DNA of 64,000 bases from Bacteroidales bacterium (GCA_017626555.1 JAGAIM010000004.1:1-64000), one strand, 5' to 3'. Positions 43,221-52,154 are shown, counted from the first letter of the stretch. Numbers and translations: made by a program. The notes: a model not told the origin generated them from the sequence alone.

Positions 43221-45437
43221 ATGAATAAGATACTGAATATTCTTCTGATCGGAGCCGCTGTGGCTCTGACTGCTTGTGCTTCCGAGCCACAGAGTGATAT
43301 CGACAAGAAGGTCGATGATCTGTTGTCGCAGATGACTCTTCGGGAAAAGGTCGGACAGATGAACCAACTCTCCGGAGGTGCCTGGCTGGCTGAAACTGCT
43401 GCGAAAGGTGAAATGGGATCAGTGCTGAATTGCGTTGATCCTAAGGAACTTAATGCTATTCAGAAGGCTGCCGTTGAGGAAAGCCGTCTTGGTATTCCTG
43501 TCCTTATCAGTCGTGATGTGATCCACGGTTTCAGGACAATTTTCCCTATTCCTCTCGGTCAGGCTGCTACATTCGATCCGGCTATAGTAGAGAGGGGAGC
43601 CCGTGTCGCTGCAGTTGAGGCAACCGCAAGTGGTATCCGATGGACATTCTCACCTATGCTTGATATTGCGCGCGACCCGCGTTGGGGACGAGTTGCGGAA
43701 GGTGCCGGAGAGGATCCGTATCTGGATGTGCAGATGGGTGTTGCTATGGTGAAAGGCTATCAGGGAGAAGATCTCAGCGATCCTACCGCAATGGCGGCCT
43801 GCATCAAGCATTTCGTAGGCTATGGCGCAGCCGAGGGCGGACGAGACTACAATTCTACGATGATTTCAGAGCGTTCTCTGAGAAATACATATTTTCCTGC
43901 ATTCAAAGCCACCGCAGAGGCCGGTGCCGCTACCCTTATGACATCTTTCAATGAGATCGACGGTATCCCTTCAACAGGTAATAAATGGCTGCTGAAGGAT
44001 ATCCTTCGTGGAGAGTGGGGCTGGGACGGAATGGTTGTGACAGACTGGAATTCTGCCGGAGAGATGATCGCACACGGCTTCTCACGCGACCTCAAGCACA
44101 CTGCCGAGCAGGCTGTGAATGCCGGAGTGGATATGGATATGATGTCGTACGGATTCATCCAGTATGTCGAAGAACTCGTGGATGAAGGGAAAATTTCTGA
44201 GAAGGAAATAGATCGGGCAGTCCGCAATATATTGAAACTTAAATTCGAACTGGGCCTTTTCGAGAATCCGTATATAGACGAGTCGGCTCCTGAGAAGGTC
44301 AATTACGCTCCTGAACATCTCGAGGCAGCAAAGCAGTGTGCTATAGAATCCGCAATCCTTCTTCAGAACAAGCGTAATGTGCTTCCTCTGGACAAGGCCA
44401 GGACAATCCTCGTGACCGGTCCTCTTGCTGATGCTCCATACGAGCAGATGGGAACCTGGGCATTTGACGGCCAGAAGGAGCATACGGTGACTCCTCTTGC
44501 CGCACTTCGTGAGCAGTATGATGTGATCTGGGAACCTGGCTTGAAATACAGCCGTGACAAGGATACAAAGGATTTTGCTAAGGTGCGCAATGCTGCAGCA
44601 AGGGCAGATGCCGCTGTCGTATTTGTCGGAGAGGAGGCTATCCTTTCGGGAGAGGCACATTCGCTGTCAAATCTCAATCTCCAGGGTGCTCAGAGCGAAC
44701 TTATTGCAGAAGTTGCCAAGGCCGGAAAACCGGTTGTTGTGGTTGTAATGGCCGGTCGTCCGCTTACCATAGAGCGTGACCTTGCGAACTGTGATGCAAT
44801 GCTCTATTCATTCCATCCGGGTACGATGGGAGGTCCTGCTCTCGCAGACCTGATCAAAGGTAAGGCAGTTCCGTCGGGTAAACTCCCTATGACCTTCCTT
44901 CGTGATGCTGGCCAGGCTCCATTCTACTACAATCACAATAACGGAGGCCGTCCTTGCAACGGTACTGAGACCCTTCTTGAGGATATTCCTATCGCTGCAG
45001 GTCAGACATCCCTCGGATGTACTTCATATTATCTCGACAGCGGATACGGCCCTCTTTTCCCGTTCGGTTATGGCCTTTCATATTCTTCATTCGAGTATGG
45101 CAAACCTATTATCGAGAACGCGGAGTTGGAGCGTGACGGAACAATCCGCGTGAATTTCGACCTCAAGAATACAGGACGATATGAGGCTACGGAAGTGGCT
45201 CAACTCTATGTCCAGGACAAGGTCGGTTCAGTCGTGCGTCCGGTGAAGGAACTCAAGAGATTCGAACGCGTGACACTTGCTCCTGGAGAGACCAGGACTG
45301 TAACCTTCGAACTTCCAGTGGCGGAACTTGCATTCTGGAACATTGATATGGAATATGTTGTGGAACCTGGTGATTTCAGACTTTGGGTTGCAGGTGATTC
45401 CGCTTCCGGGGATCCTGTGGATTTTGTTGTTAAATAA
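43221..45437 (+). CDS. GH3 beta-glucosidase (BglX-like) lipoprotein
   Basis: Exo-acting beta-glucosidase that would convert exported or imported gluco-oligosaccharides to glucose. The 738-residue protein starts MNKILNILLIGAAVALTAC (Cys19), has the GH3 TIM barrel with nucleophile Asp275 (VVTDWNSAGE), the KHFVGYGAAEGGRDYN loop near 196, a sandwich domain and a C-terminal fibronectin III-like domain. ATG 43221 follows the GH16 stop by 13 bases. Confidence 0.95.
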   Translation: MNKILNILLIGAAVALTACASEPQSDIDKKVDDLLSQMTLREKVGQMNQLSGGAWLAETAAKGEMGSVLNCVDPKELNAIQKAAVEESRLGIPVLISRDVIHGFRTIFPIPLGQAATFDPAIVERGARVAAVEATASGIRWTFSPMLDIARDPRWGRVAEGAGEDPYLDVQMGVAMVKGYQGEDLSDPTAMAACIKHFVGYGAAEGGRDYNSTMISERSLRNTYFPAFKATAEAGAATLMTSFNEIDGIPSTGNKWLLKDILRGEWGWDGMVVTDWNSAGEMIAHGFSRDLKHTAEQAVNAGVDMDMMSYGFIQYVEELVDEGKISEKEIDRAVRNILKLKFELGLFENPYIDESAPEKVNYAPEHLEAAKQCAIESAILLQNKRNVLPLDKARTILVTGPLADAPYEQMGTWAFDGQKEHTVTPLAALREQYDVIWEPGLKYSRDKDTKDFAKVRNAAARADAAVVFVGEEAILSGEAHSLSNLNLQGAQSELIAEVAKAGKPVVVVVMAGRPLTIERDLANCDAMLYSFHPGTMGGPALADLIKGKAVPSGKLPMTFLRDAGQAPFYYNHNNGGRPCNGTETLLEDIPIAAGQTSLGCTSYYLDSGYGPLFPFGYGLSYSSFEYGKPIIENAELERDGTIRVNFDLKNTGRYEATEVAQLYVQDKVGSVVRPVKELKRFERVTLAPGETRTVTFELPVAELAFWNIDMEYVVEPGDFRLWVAGDSASGDPVDFVVK

Positions 45438-45443
45438 GAGTTT

Positions 45444-47093
45444 ATGAACAGACTTGCATATATTTTATCATTCTTCCTTTTGTCTTTGAGCCTTGTCCTT
45501 TCCGGTTGTGAGAGGGAGGTGCTTCCTTCGGATGAAACTCTCCGACCAAAGGAATATCTTGAATTGATCCGTGCATACAGGGATGGAAAGATTTTCCAAT
45601 CTGCAGTACATCAGCCGCAGGTCTGTGAGATAACATTTACTGATGGTTACAAACTTACTGTCCCTGAAACCTCTTTTAAAATCCACGATTGTACCACGGG
45701 CAGCCCGGCTGAGGTCGAGGCTGTAGGAGGATGGTGGTCGATAGACGGTGCTCTTCTGGGTATCGAAGCGGATTCTTCGGTTCCGGATATGGAGTCTGTC
45801 CCGGTATATGTGTATTTCGACACCACGACTTTGTATGCATATCTGAGCAACCGTACACTCCTTGTTTTTCCGAGCAAGGCTTTGGAAGATCAGAAGCAGG
45901 AGCAGGAAGAGATCGCCAGGCGGCAGAATATTCCGGTGATCAGAATAAAGACAAAGGATTCCGCTCCGATTCTTGATAAGAAGACATATATTGACGGTAC
46001 GATAACCATATCGGATCCGGAAGGACTCTATGGTGATGTCACCGAATTTACTGCCGATATGGGCATAAGAGGACGAGGCAATTCCACCTGGAGTTTCCCA
46101 AAGAAGCCTTGGAAGGTGAAACTCAAGGAGAAGGCTTCACTTTTGGGAATGCCGGCAGACAAGGAGTGGGCTTTGCTTGCCAATTATGCCGACAGAACCT
46201 TGATCCGCAACATCGTCGCTATGAAACTTTCGGAGATATGTGGATTCAGTTGGACTCCGCGTATGCGTAGCGTTGAAGTGTATCTCAACGGTAAATATCA
46301 GGGAGTATATACGCTTTGCGAGCATAAGAAGGTGTCTCCCGACAGGGTGAATATCGATGTCGTGGGAGAGAATGACAATGTCGGTGATGCCGTGACCGGA
46401 GGATATTATCTGGAGATCGAGGAGCAGCAGGACGAGACTACCTGCTGGTGGACCTCTATGGGGGTTCCGATGATGTTCAGCGATCCGGAAGAGCCTACAG
46501 ATGAGCAACTTGCATACGTTAAGGGACTTTTCGAGTCATTTGAAAAGGCACTTCGGGCAAAGGATTTTTCAGAGGCTTCCGGCTATCCGAAGTACATTGA
46601 TGTCGATTCATTCGTTGATTATTATATTGTACAGGAACTTACCAAGAACATAGACGGTAATCTTCGGAAAAGTTCATTCATTACCAAGGAGCGTGGAAAG
46701 AAGATGGAGATGTACCATCTCTGGGACTTTGACCTCACTCTCGGCAATTGCGGCTACTTCTGGGGCAATGTCGGCAACGGACCTGAAAATTTCTGGATCA
46801 AGTTGGATAAATGGTATCCGCATCTTTTCGGTGATCCGGTATTTGTCGATAAAGTGCAGGAACGTTGGAATGAACTTATGCCGGAGTTGCGTAAGATTCC
46901 GGACTTCATTGATGAGCAGGCGCTTATTCTTGATAAGGCTCAAGAAAGAAATTTTCAGGTTTGGAGTATATGGGAGTCTGTTGATTGGGTATATTTCCCA
47001 TCACTCGGCTCATACGAGAAGGAAGTTGACTATCTGAAGGAATTCTATACGAAGCGTCTTGAATGGCTGGATGCAGAATTGAATGAATTATAA
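45444..47093 (+). CDS. CotH kinase-family lipoprotein
   Basis: A 549-residue lipoprotein (Cys22 in LVLSGCERE). The N-terminal 150 residues are beta-rich with a glycan-locus flavour (BF-type); the rest is a CotH domain: IRGRGNSTWSFPKKPWKVKL near 215, LLANYADRTLIRN near 250, VEVYLNGKYQGVYTLCEH near 280 and MYHLWDFDLTLGN near 425. CotH domains are atypical protein kinases in spore coats, but secreted versions in Bacteroidota glycan loci have no settled role. It starts 6 bases after GH3 and a terminator follows. Confidence 0.88.
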   Translation: MNRLAYILSFFLLSLSLVLSGCEREVLPSDETLRPKEYLELIRAYRDGKIFQSAVHQPQVCEITFTDGYKLTVPETSFKIHDCTTGSPAEVEAVGGWWSIDGALLGIEADSSVPDMESVPVYVYFDTTTLYAYLSNRTLLVFPSKALEDQKQEQEEIARRQNIPVIRIKTKDSAPILDKKTYIDGTITISDPEGLYGDVTEFTADMGIRGRGNSTWSFPKKPWKVKLKEKASLLGMPADKEWALLANYADRTLIRNIVAMKLSEICGFSWTPRMRSVEVYLNGKYQGVYTLCEHKKVSPDRVNIDVVGENDNVGDAVTGGYYLEIEEQQDETTCWWTSMGVPMMFSDPEEPTDEQLAYVKGLFESFEKALRAKDFSEASGYPKYIDVDSFVDYYIVQELTKNIDGNLRKSSFITKERGKKMEMYHLWDFDLTLGNCGYFWGNVGNGPENFWIKLDKWYPHLFGDPVFVDKVQERWNELMPELRKIPDFIDEQALILDKAQERNFQVWSIWESVDWVYFPSLGSYEKEVDYLKEFYTKRLEWLDAELNEL

Positions 47094-47123
47094 TGGTTAG
47101 TTATGCTTTCAGGTTAGAAACTC

Positions 47124-47158
47124 AATTGGCCTTGCCTGTGAAGGTCGGGCCAATTTTT
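47124..47158 (+). terminator. Terminator between CotH and GH5 genes
   Basis: AATTGGCC (47124-47131) pairs with GGCCAATT (47148-47155), followed by a T-run. GH5 may have its own promoter or depend on read-through; no clear TAnnTTTG is visible in the 32 bases after it. Confidence 0.85.
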
Positions 47159-47190
47159 ATTATGACATAAACACTAAAACAATAATCAAT

Positions 47191-48429
47191 ATGCGAATCA
47201 AGGCTTTACTTTTAGCGTTACTGTCTGCGGCTTTTGTGGCAGGATGCGGACGCTCGGCACAGACCGTGTCTTCTGATGATTTCATACGTGTTGAAGGTCA
47301 GAACCTCATTGCTCCGGATGGATCCGTATTCTTCATCAAGGGCACCAACCTTGGCAACTGGCTCAATCCAGAAGGTTATATGTTCGGCTTCAGCAAGACT
47401 AACTCTGCAAGATTGATCGATCAGATGTTCTGCGAATTGGTCGGACCCGACTTCACAGCAGAATTCTGGAAAATTTTCAAGGATAATTATGTGACCCGCG
47501 AGGATATCGAATTCATAGCCTCTACCGGGGCCAATACCATCAGACTCCCGTTCCATTACAAATTGTTCACAGATGAGGATTATATGGGCCTGTCTGTGAA
47601 TCAGGATGGCTTCGAAAGGGTTGACAGCGTCATAACCTGGTGTCGTGACAATGGACTTTATGTCATTCTCGATATGCACGATGCTCCGGGTGGACAGACC
47701 GGTGACAACATAGATGACAGTTACGGCTATCCTTGGCTTATGGAAAGCGAAAAGTCTCAGCAGTTGTTCTGCGACATCTGGAAAAAGATAGCGGATTACT
47801 ATAGGAATGAGCCTGTTATCCTTGGCTACGATCTTATAAATGAGCCGATTGCGCCGTATTTTGAGAATATGGACGAATTGAATGCAAAGTTGGAGCCTTT
47901 GCATAAAAGGGTTACAGCGGCTATTCGTGAAGTTGATACGAATCATATCATTATGCTCGGGGCACCTCAGTGGAACGGCAATTTCAGGCCTTTCAAGGAT
48001 TGGAGTTATGATGATAAACTGATGTGGACCTGCCATAGGTATGGCGGTGATCCGATCCGTCCTGCGATTATGAACTTCATCGAGTTCCGCGACAGCACCG
48101 ATATGCCTATGTATATGGGTGAAATCGGTCATAATACGGATGAGTGGCAGGAGACATTCTGCAAGACAATGGAAGAAGCCAATATCGGCTACACATTCTG
48201 GCCATATAAGAAAATCCGCAACTCCTGCTTCAGCGGTATAGTGCCTCCGGAGAACTGGGAGAAGATAATAGAATTTTCCGAGGCTCCGCGTACTACTTTC
48301 TTTGAGATCCGTGCGGCGCGTCCTGATCAGGAAATGGCACGTAAGGCTATGCTGGACTTCATCGAGGCCTGCCGCTTCGAAAACTGCGTGCCTCAGGAAG
48401 GTTATATCAAGTCTCTTCGTATGAAATAA
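47191..48429 (+). CDS. GH5 endo-glucanase-like lipoprotein
   Basis: A 412-residue lipoprotein (Cys19 in FVAGCGRSA) with a TIM barrel of clan GH-A. Acid/base Glu218 is in YDLINEP and nucleophile Glu311 in MGEIGHNTD; GTNLGNWLNPEGYMF near 51 and NTIRLPFHY near 115 are family signatures. GH5 covers many beta-mannan and beta-glucan activities; in this context a beta-1,3- or beta-1,6-glucan activity is plausible but not proven. Last gene of the locus. Confidence 0.92.
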   Translation: MRIKALLLALLSAAFVAGCGRSAQTVSSDDFIRVEGQNLIAPDGSVFFIKGTNLGNWLNPEGYMFGFSKTNSARLIDQMFCELVGPDFTAEFWKIFKDNYVTREDIEFIASTGANTIRLPFHYKLFTDEDYMGLSVNQDGFERVDSVITWCRDNGLYVILDMHDAPGGQTGDNIDDSYGYPWLMESEKSQQLFCDIWKKIADYYRNEPVILGYDLINEPIAPYFENMDELNAKLEPLHKRVTAAIREVDTNHIIMLGAPQWNGNFRPFKDWSYDDKLMWTCHRYGGDPIRPAIMNFIEFRDSTDMPMYMGEIGHNTDEWQETFCKTMEEANIGYTFWPYKKIRNSCFSGIVPPENWEKIIEFSEAPRTTFFEIRAARPDQEMARKAMLDFIEACRFENCVPQEGYIKSLRMK

Positions 48430-48449
48430 TCTTTACGAAACTTTCTCTG

Positions 48450-48477
48450 AAAACCTGTAGATATCGCTGCAGGTTTT
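48450..48477 (+). terminator. Terminator of the polysaccharide locus
   Basis: AAAACCTGTAG pairs with CTGCAGGTTTT (one T-G wobble) over a 6-base loop and is followed by T. Confidence 0.85.
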
Positions 48478-48487
48478 TCTCATTGTA

Positions 48488-48519
48488 TTTGGTTTATAAA
48501 ATAAACTTGTTTATATTTG
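48488..48519 (+). promoter_or_regulatory. Promoter of the 48608-49472 gene pair
   Basis: TTTG at 48488-48491 and TATATTTG at 48512-48519 with 20 bases between them. The 80-base leader contains a CTTCCC/GGGGAG hairpin around 48550-48570. Confidence 0.75.
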
Positions 48520-48607
48520 CACTGTCTTCGCGGGACATAACTTTGGATCTTCCCGTCCGGAAGGGGAGTGATGGAGTTGTAAATGTTTAATTTTTAATTG
48601 ATTGAAA

Positions 48608-49186
48608 ATGGAAACTAATGGAATGACACCTGAGCAGAGCCTTAAGGTAATAAGTGATGCAATCGCAAAAAGCAGAAAGGATTTTGAAAGAAATGCCGGT
48701 ACTCCAATGATATTATGGGGTGTGATAGTCCTGATATTTTCGATTGTCATCTGGCTTTTGCTGAGGACTACGGACAATCTTATGTGGAATTTTCTCTGGT
48801 TCGGCATACCTGTCGCAGGCTGGCCGCTGTCACATCTGTTTCTGAAAAATAAGGAAATCAGAGGCGCCAGAAATTTTGTCAATGATACTATAGGGCAGAT
48901 ATGGATAGGATATGGTATATTTGCAGTCGCAACGGCTGTGGCCTTGTCGTTTGTCGCTGCTGAACATATAGGAGCCATCACGATAGTATTGTTGGGATAT
49001 GGTGCTGCTATGACTGGAATGGTGCTTAAGAACCGTTTCATTACTATCGGAGGCTTCATTACAGGCATCGGGGGTGCTGTGGCTCTTTGTGTGTTCAGAA
49101 CCTACGACGCGACGCTGGTCTTTTCAGTAGCATCTGTAGTATCACTGATACTGCCGGGTATAATGATGAACCGTAATAACCGATAG
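48608..49186 (+). CDS. Integral membrane protein, function unknown
   Basis: A 192-residue protein with a polar N-terminus (METNGMTPEQSLKVISDAIAKSRKD) and about five membrane helices (residues 35-55, 60-80, 100-120, 125-143, 165-185). No family I can name with confidence. It is followed at 4 bases by a winged-helix regulator, the usual arrangement in which a small HTH_34-type repressor is coded next to a membrane protein it controls. ATG 48608 was chosen over a TTG two codons upstream. Confidence 0.75.
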   Translation: METNGMTPEQSLKVISDAIAKSRKDFERNAGTPMILWGVIVLIFSIVIWLLLRTTDNLMWNFLWFGIPVAGWPLSHLFLKNKEIRGARNFVNDTIGQIWIGYGIFAVATAVALSFVAAEHIGAITIVLLGYGAAMTGMVLKNRFITIGGFITGIGGAVALCVFRTYDATLVFSVASVVSLILPGIMMNRNNR

Positions 49187-49190
49187 AGAT

Positions 49191-49472
49191 ATGTTCAAGA
49201 AACTGGACCCTTTACTTCATTCCGAACTACGTCTGGCAGTTATGTCGCTGCTCGTAGAACTTGAGGAGGCGGATTTCGTTTATCTCAGAGAAAACACGCA
49301 GGCGACAGCGGGCAATCTGAGCGTTCAGTTGGACAAACTTTCTGTGGCAGGCTATATATCTGTGGAAAAAACTTTCGAAGGCAAGAAGCCTCGCACTATA
49401 TGCCGCATCACTCCTGTCGGTCTGAGGGCCTTTGAAAGTTATGTGGATGCGCTTAAATCTTATCTGAAATAG
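49191..49472 (+). CDS. Winged-helix transcriptional regulator (HTH_34/MarR-like)
   Basis: A 93-residue DNA-binding protein: LDPLLHSELRLAVMSLLVELEEADFVYL at the start, the recognition helix ATAGNLSVQLDKLSVAGYI and a wing EKTFEGKKPRTICRITPVG, the standard look of PF13601 regulators. These usually bind as dimers and control their neighbour. Probably cotranscribed with the membrane protein before it. Confidence 0.9.
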   Translation: MFKKLDPLLHSELRLAVMSLLVELEEADFVYLRENTQATAGNLSVQLDKLSVAGYISVEKTFEGKKPRTICRITPVGLRAFESYVDALKSYLK

Positions 49473-49598
49473 TCACTGACCCGGAGCGACGGTTTAATGC
49501 ATAATTGGATTGCGACTGACATATAAACTAAAGTTGTTATGTAAGTTTGCCGGACAAATCATCGCCTTATGAAAAGATTTCTGATCCGGTAGATGGAT

Positions 49599-49712
49599 CA
49601 GTTCTAGTGAAGGTTATGGCCATAAACTTCACTAGAACTTCGATTTTGAGCCTGATTCTGCTGCTCTTGAGGAGTTCTGGTGAATTTGGGGCAAGGAAAG
49701 TTCACTAGAACT
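49599..49712 (+). repeat. Composite repeat module M, copy A1
   Basis: About 112 bases with four TTCTAGTGAA-type motifs in alternating orientation: AGTTCTAGTGAAG, CTTCACTAGAACT, AGTTCTGGTGAAT and GTTCACTAGAACT, forming two hairpins. A conserved tail (49713-49778, ATAAACCCACACAA...ATCAGACATCAAGGTA) links it to module H. The region 49473-50683 has no credible gene; it consists of this composite repeat. Confidence 0.85.
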
Positions 49713-49778
49713 ATAAACCCACACAAGGCACCAGTCCTCAATCAGACATCAAGGTATCGATCAAACACATACAGACAA

Positions 49779-49842
49779 AGTCTGCTGTGAGCGAGCGAAG
49801 CATTTCCATACGCTTCTGCGGAGCGAGTCACAGCAGGCTTGG
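49779..49842. repeat. Palindromic module H, copy 1
   Basis: TCTGCTGTGAGCGAGCGAAG, CATTTCCATA, CGCTTCTGCGGAGCGAGTCA and CAGCAGGCTT fold into a long hairpin with the arms CTGCTGTG/CACAGCAG and GAAGC/GCTTC. Other copies: 54460-54523, 55504-55566, 56343-56408, partial 50523-50541 and 55178-55199, and a diverged one at 56609-56675. Confidence 0.85.
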
Positions 49843-49848
49843 CGTTTA

Positions 49849-50353
49849 TGAGAAATACTTTGAGAAGCGCCTCATTAGTTGGGGACCTGGAGCACTAAAC
49901 CAGTGAAAATGCGCGAGATACCCCGTTTTTGAAGGGTACCTCGTGCACTTTCATAGCAAAAATGCAGCAGGTGCAAGGCAACACCGCTGGCGGATACGAA
50001 GGCCAGCGGTTCAAAGCAGGCTCCGCAGCTCAGCCTGAAGGCTGCTCTGCCTGCTTTGTACCGGTCTGTACGGAATAGAAGTGTATATTTGGAGAAAACA
50101 CGTTAAAGATCATTGATTCCGAGTTACCGGCGTGACACATATTGTCACTATCTTTCAGCTTACCCCTCTCACGGCCAGGGTAAAAGGCGTTTTCTTGGCC
50201 GGCTCACATCAAAATGACAGCGTGGCCAGAAAAAAGGCCTTTTATATGGCCGGTGAAAGAGAAATGTCATTTCCTGATTTAGGTTGACTCCGATTGGAGC
50301 CTATCCCTGAAAGAAGTTGACTCTGGAATGACCGGAATAGGAATCACCCAATC
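49849..50353 (+). repeat. Large structured non-coding module L, copy A
   Basis: About 505 bases matching 54723-55164 in inverse orientation. It has many hairpins: CCGCTGGC/GCCAGCGG (49984-50009), AAAGCAGGC/GCCTGCTTT (50013-50057), TGACA/TGTCA near 50133 and twin hairpins at 50172-50201 and 50223-50252 of the form GGCCA..AAAAGGC(G/C)TTTT..TGGCC. Copy A holds about 65 extra bases (roughly 50262-50325) relative to copy B. Only short reading frames exist. It could be a structured RNA or a non-autonomous mobile element. Confidence 0.8.
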
Positions 50354-50466
50354 AGTTCTAGTGAAGGTTATGGCCATAAACTTCACTAGAACCTCGTTTT
50401 TAAGTCTGATTTTGTTGCTTTTGATGAGTTCTGGTGAATGAGAGGGGCCGAAAGTTCACTAGAACT
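50354..50466 (+). repeat. Composite repeat module M, copy A2
   Basis: Same four-motif layout as 49599-49712 in the same orientation, so L is flanked by direct copies of M. Its tail (50467-50520) runs into a truncated module H (50523-50541, AGCAGACTTGGCGTTTATG). Confidence 0.85.
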
Positions 50467-50544
50467 ATAAATCCACACAACTCACCAACCATCAATCAGA
50501 CATCAAGGTACCGATCAAACACAGCAGACTTGGCGTTTATGCAG

Positions 50545-50580
50545 GAGATTTCTCGACTCGCTGCGCTTGCTCGAAATGAC
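50545..50580. repeat. Palindromic intergenic repeat, copy 2
   Basis: AGATTTCTCGACTCGCTGCG followed by CTTGCTCGAAATGAC, inverse to the copy at 40566-40600. Bases 50581-50683 show no gene. Confidence 0.65.
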
Positions 50581-50683
50581 AGGGGAAGCGCTCGCTCGTC
50601 ATCGGCGAAGTCGCTGAAGTGAATGAAATTGACCTCTACACTCTTGCGGTTTGAGCATTAAACCAGTTTGAGTTACTGAGAAA

Positions 50684-51337
50684 TCAGGCGAAGAGTTCGT
50701 GAAGGACCTTGAGGGAATTGACATTCACGGAGGATTCGGTGTGGAATTCTATGTAGCGTAGGATTTCTTCGGCGATTTCGTTCCTGAGGGATCCATTGAG
50801 GGGTATCAGCATCGATTCGGCAAAAGAAAGAGACATAAATTTCTCGGCCACAGGATAATGATCGCCTACGAAAGGAGCAAGGTCACGGGCTTCCGGACTG
50901 AAGCCAAGGGCTACGGCAAGTTCGAGAAGGAAACGGATATGGAAATTGCTGAAATCGGTCTGGATATTATCCAGCAGCAGGATGTTCTTCTCACACCATT
51001 CATATAGGCCTTGTTCTGCAGCACCATCCTTGACTACGCGATAAAGGACTTCACTGATGAAGAGAGTCATCGAGTTTTTGAAAAGATTGTTGCGTATGCC
51101 GGAGAGCGGATGAATGGCAGTTATATTCCTGGCCGTAAATAGATCGGACTTGCTGCTTTCCACAATTTCCGCCTCCAGGATATTGAGAGGGAGAAAAAGA
51201 GACATTGATGCCTTCTTACCTACCCCTCTTACCAAAAAACTTCGCCGTCCATAATCCCTGCTTAGGGTATGGACGACGAGAGAATTCTCACCGAACTTGG
51301 TGGTGTGCAGAACTATGAGTCCGGTGTTTATTGTCAT
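50684..51337 (-). CDS. recO: DNA repair protein RecO
   Basis: Helps load RecA at gaps in the RecFOR pathway. The 217-residue protein has the N-terminal OB fold (MTINTGLIVLHTTKFGENSLVVHTLSRDYGRRSFLVRGVGKK) split over the first 45 residues and the helical C-terminal part. The zinc-finger Cys residues of some RecO proteins are absent, as often in Bacteroidota. ATG 51337 is the normal family start; the frame extends 36 codons further through a palindromic repeat, which is not plausible coding. Confidence 0.92.
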   Translation of the reverse strand: MTINTGLIVLHTTKFGENSLVVHTLSRDYGRRSFLVRGVGKKASMSLFLPLNILEAEIVESSKSDLFTARNITAIHPLSGIRNNLFKNSMTLFISEVLYRVVKDGAAEQGLYEWCEKNILLLDNIQTDFSNFHIRFLLELAVALGFSPEARDLAPFVGDHYPVAEKFMSLSFAESMLIPLNGSLRNEIAEEILRYIEFHTESSVNVNSLKVLHELFA

Positions 51338-51350
51338 ATAATCATTGTTT

Positions 51351-51384
51351 AGATTTCTCGACTCTCTACGCTCACTCGAAATGA
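51351..51384. repeat. Palindromic intergenic repeat, copy 3
   Basis: AGATTTCTCGACTCTCTACG followed by CTCACTCGAAATGA, same orientation as copy 2, in the gap between recO and rdgB. Confidence 0.65.
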
Positions 51385-51423
51385 AAAGGAGACTGCACTC
51401 GAAAGGACAGAGACCAGGGGAAA

Positions 51424-52059
51424 TCAGGAGCGATCCTTCAGCCACTGAGCCATCGCACGAAGAGCCTTGCCTCTATGCGAAATTGCGTTCTTTTCTTCCT
51501 CCGATATATCGGCAAGGGTCATACCAGGGAATTCATCCGCGATGAATATAGGATCATAACCAAAGCCACCGTTACCTGACTTTTCGCGGGATATCTCACC
51601 CTCCAAAGTACCCTCGAACATCTTTATTTCTCCGTTGATTATCAGAGTGATGACACTTTTGAAACGCGCTCTGCGTGAAACTGGCTTGACCTTGAGACCG
51701 AGCGATTCTGCCATCTTTGCCTCGCTTTCACGGACCGAGAGTTCATACAGAACCTTGTCCATATTGGCATTGAAGTCCTTACCTTCTCCCGCATATCTTG
51801 CCGTATAGACTCCAGGGGCGCCTCCCAATGCATCCACCTCAAGTCCTGTATCATCTGCAAAGCAATTGCATCCCAACTTATCATAAAGATACTGAGCCTT
51901 CTGTAATGAATTGGCTCTCAATGTATTTCCTGTCTCAGGAATATCCTCATCAACTCCTACCTGCGCGAGGGAAACAAGTTCGAAACCCTCACCTAATATT
52001 TCCGACGCTTCACGCAATTTTCCGATATTTCCCGTTGCAAATACTAACTTCATAATCAT
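51424..52059 (-). CDS. rdgB: Non-canonical purine NTP pyrophosphatase (RdgB/HAM1)
   Basis: Hydrolyses ITP, dITP and XTP to keep inosine out of nucleic acids. The 211-residue protein shows FATGNIGKLREAS, FADDTGLEVDALGG, GVYTARYAG, GNGGFGYDPIF and the C-terminal SHRGKALRAM, all family landmarks. A 15-residue stretch around residue 120 (MAESLGLKVKPVS) makes it slightly longer than E. coli RdgB. Start at 52059 or two codons later at 52053. Confidence 0.95.
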   Translation of the reverse strand: MIMKLVFATGNIGKLREASEILGEGFELVSLAQVGVDEDIPETGNTLRANSLQKAQYLYDKLGCNCFADDTGLEVDALGGAPGVYTARYAGEGKDFNANMDKVLYELSVRESEAKMAESLGLKVKPVSRRARFKSVITLIINGEIKMFEGTLEGEISREKSGNGGFGYDPIFIADEFPGMTLADISEEEKNAISHRGKALRAMAQWLKDRS

Positions 52060-52099
52060 ATACTACTAAAAACCGCTGCAAAGGTATAAATAAATTTCG

Positions 52100-52107
52100 T
52101 ATTTTTG
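52100..52107 (+). promoter_or_regulatory. -7 element (TATTTTTG) of the S41 protease
   Basis: Matches TAnnTTTG. It overlaps the GTG that opens the longest reading frame, so the real start must be downstream. Confidence 0.45.
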
Positions 52108-52154
52108 TGGCATCATATATGCGGAGACTACTCTTCGCAAATTTCACACCGCAG

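Noticed and set aside
42374..43306. 310-codon minus-strand frame opposite GH16/GH3
   Set aside because: Antisense to two conserved enzymes; composition follows the complementary codons.
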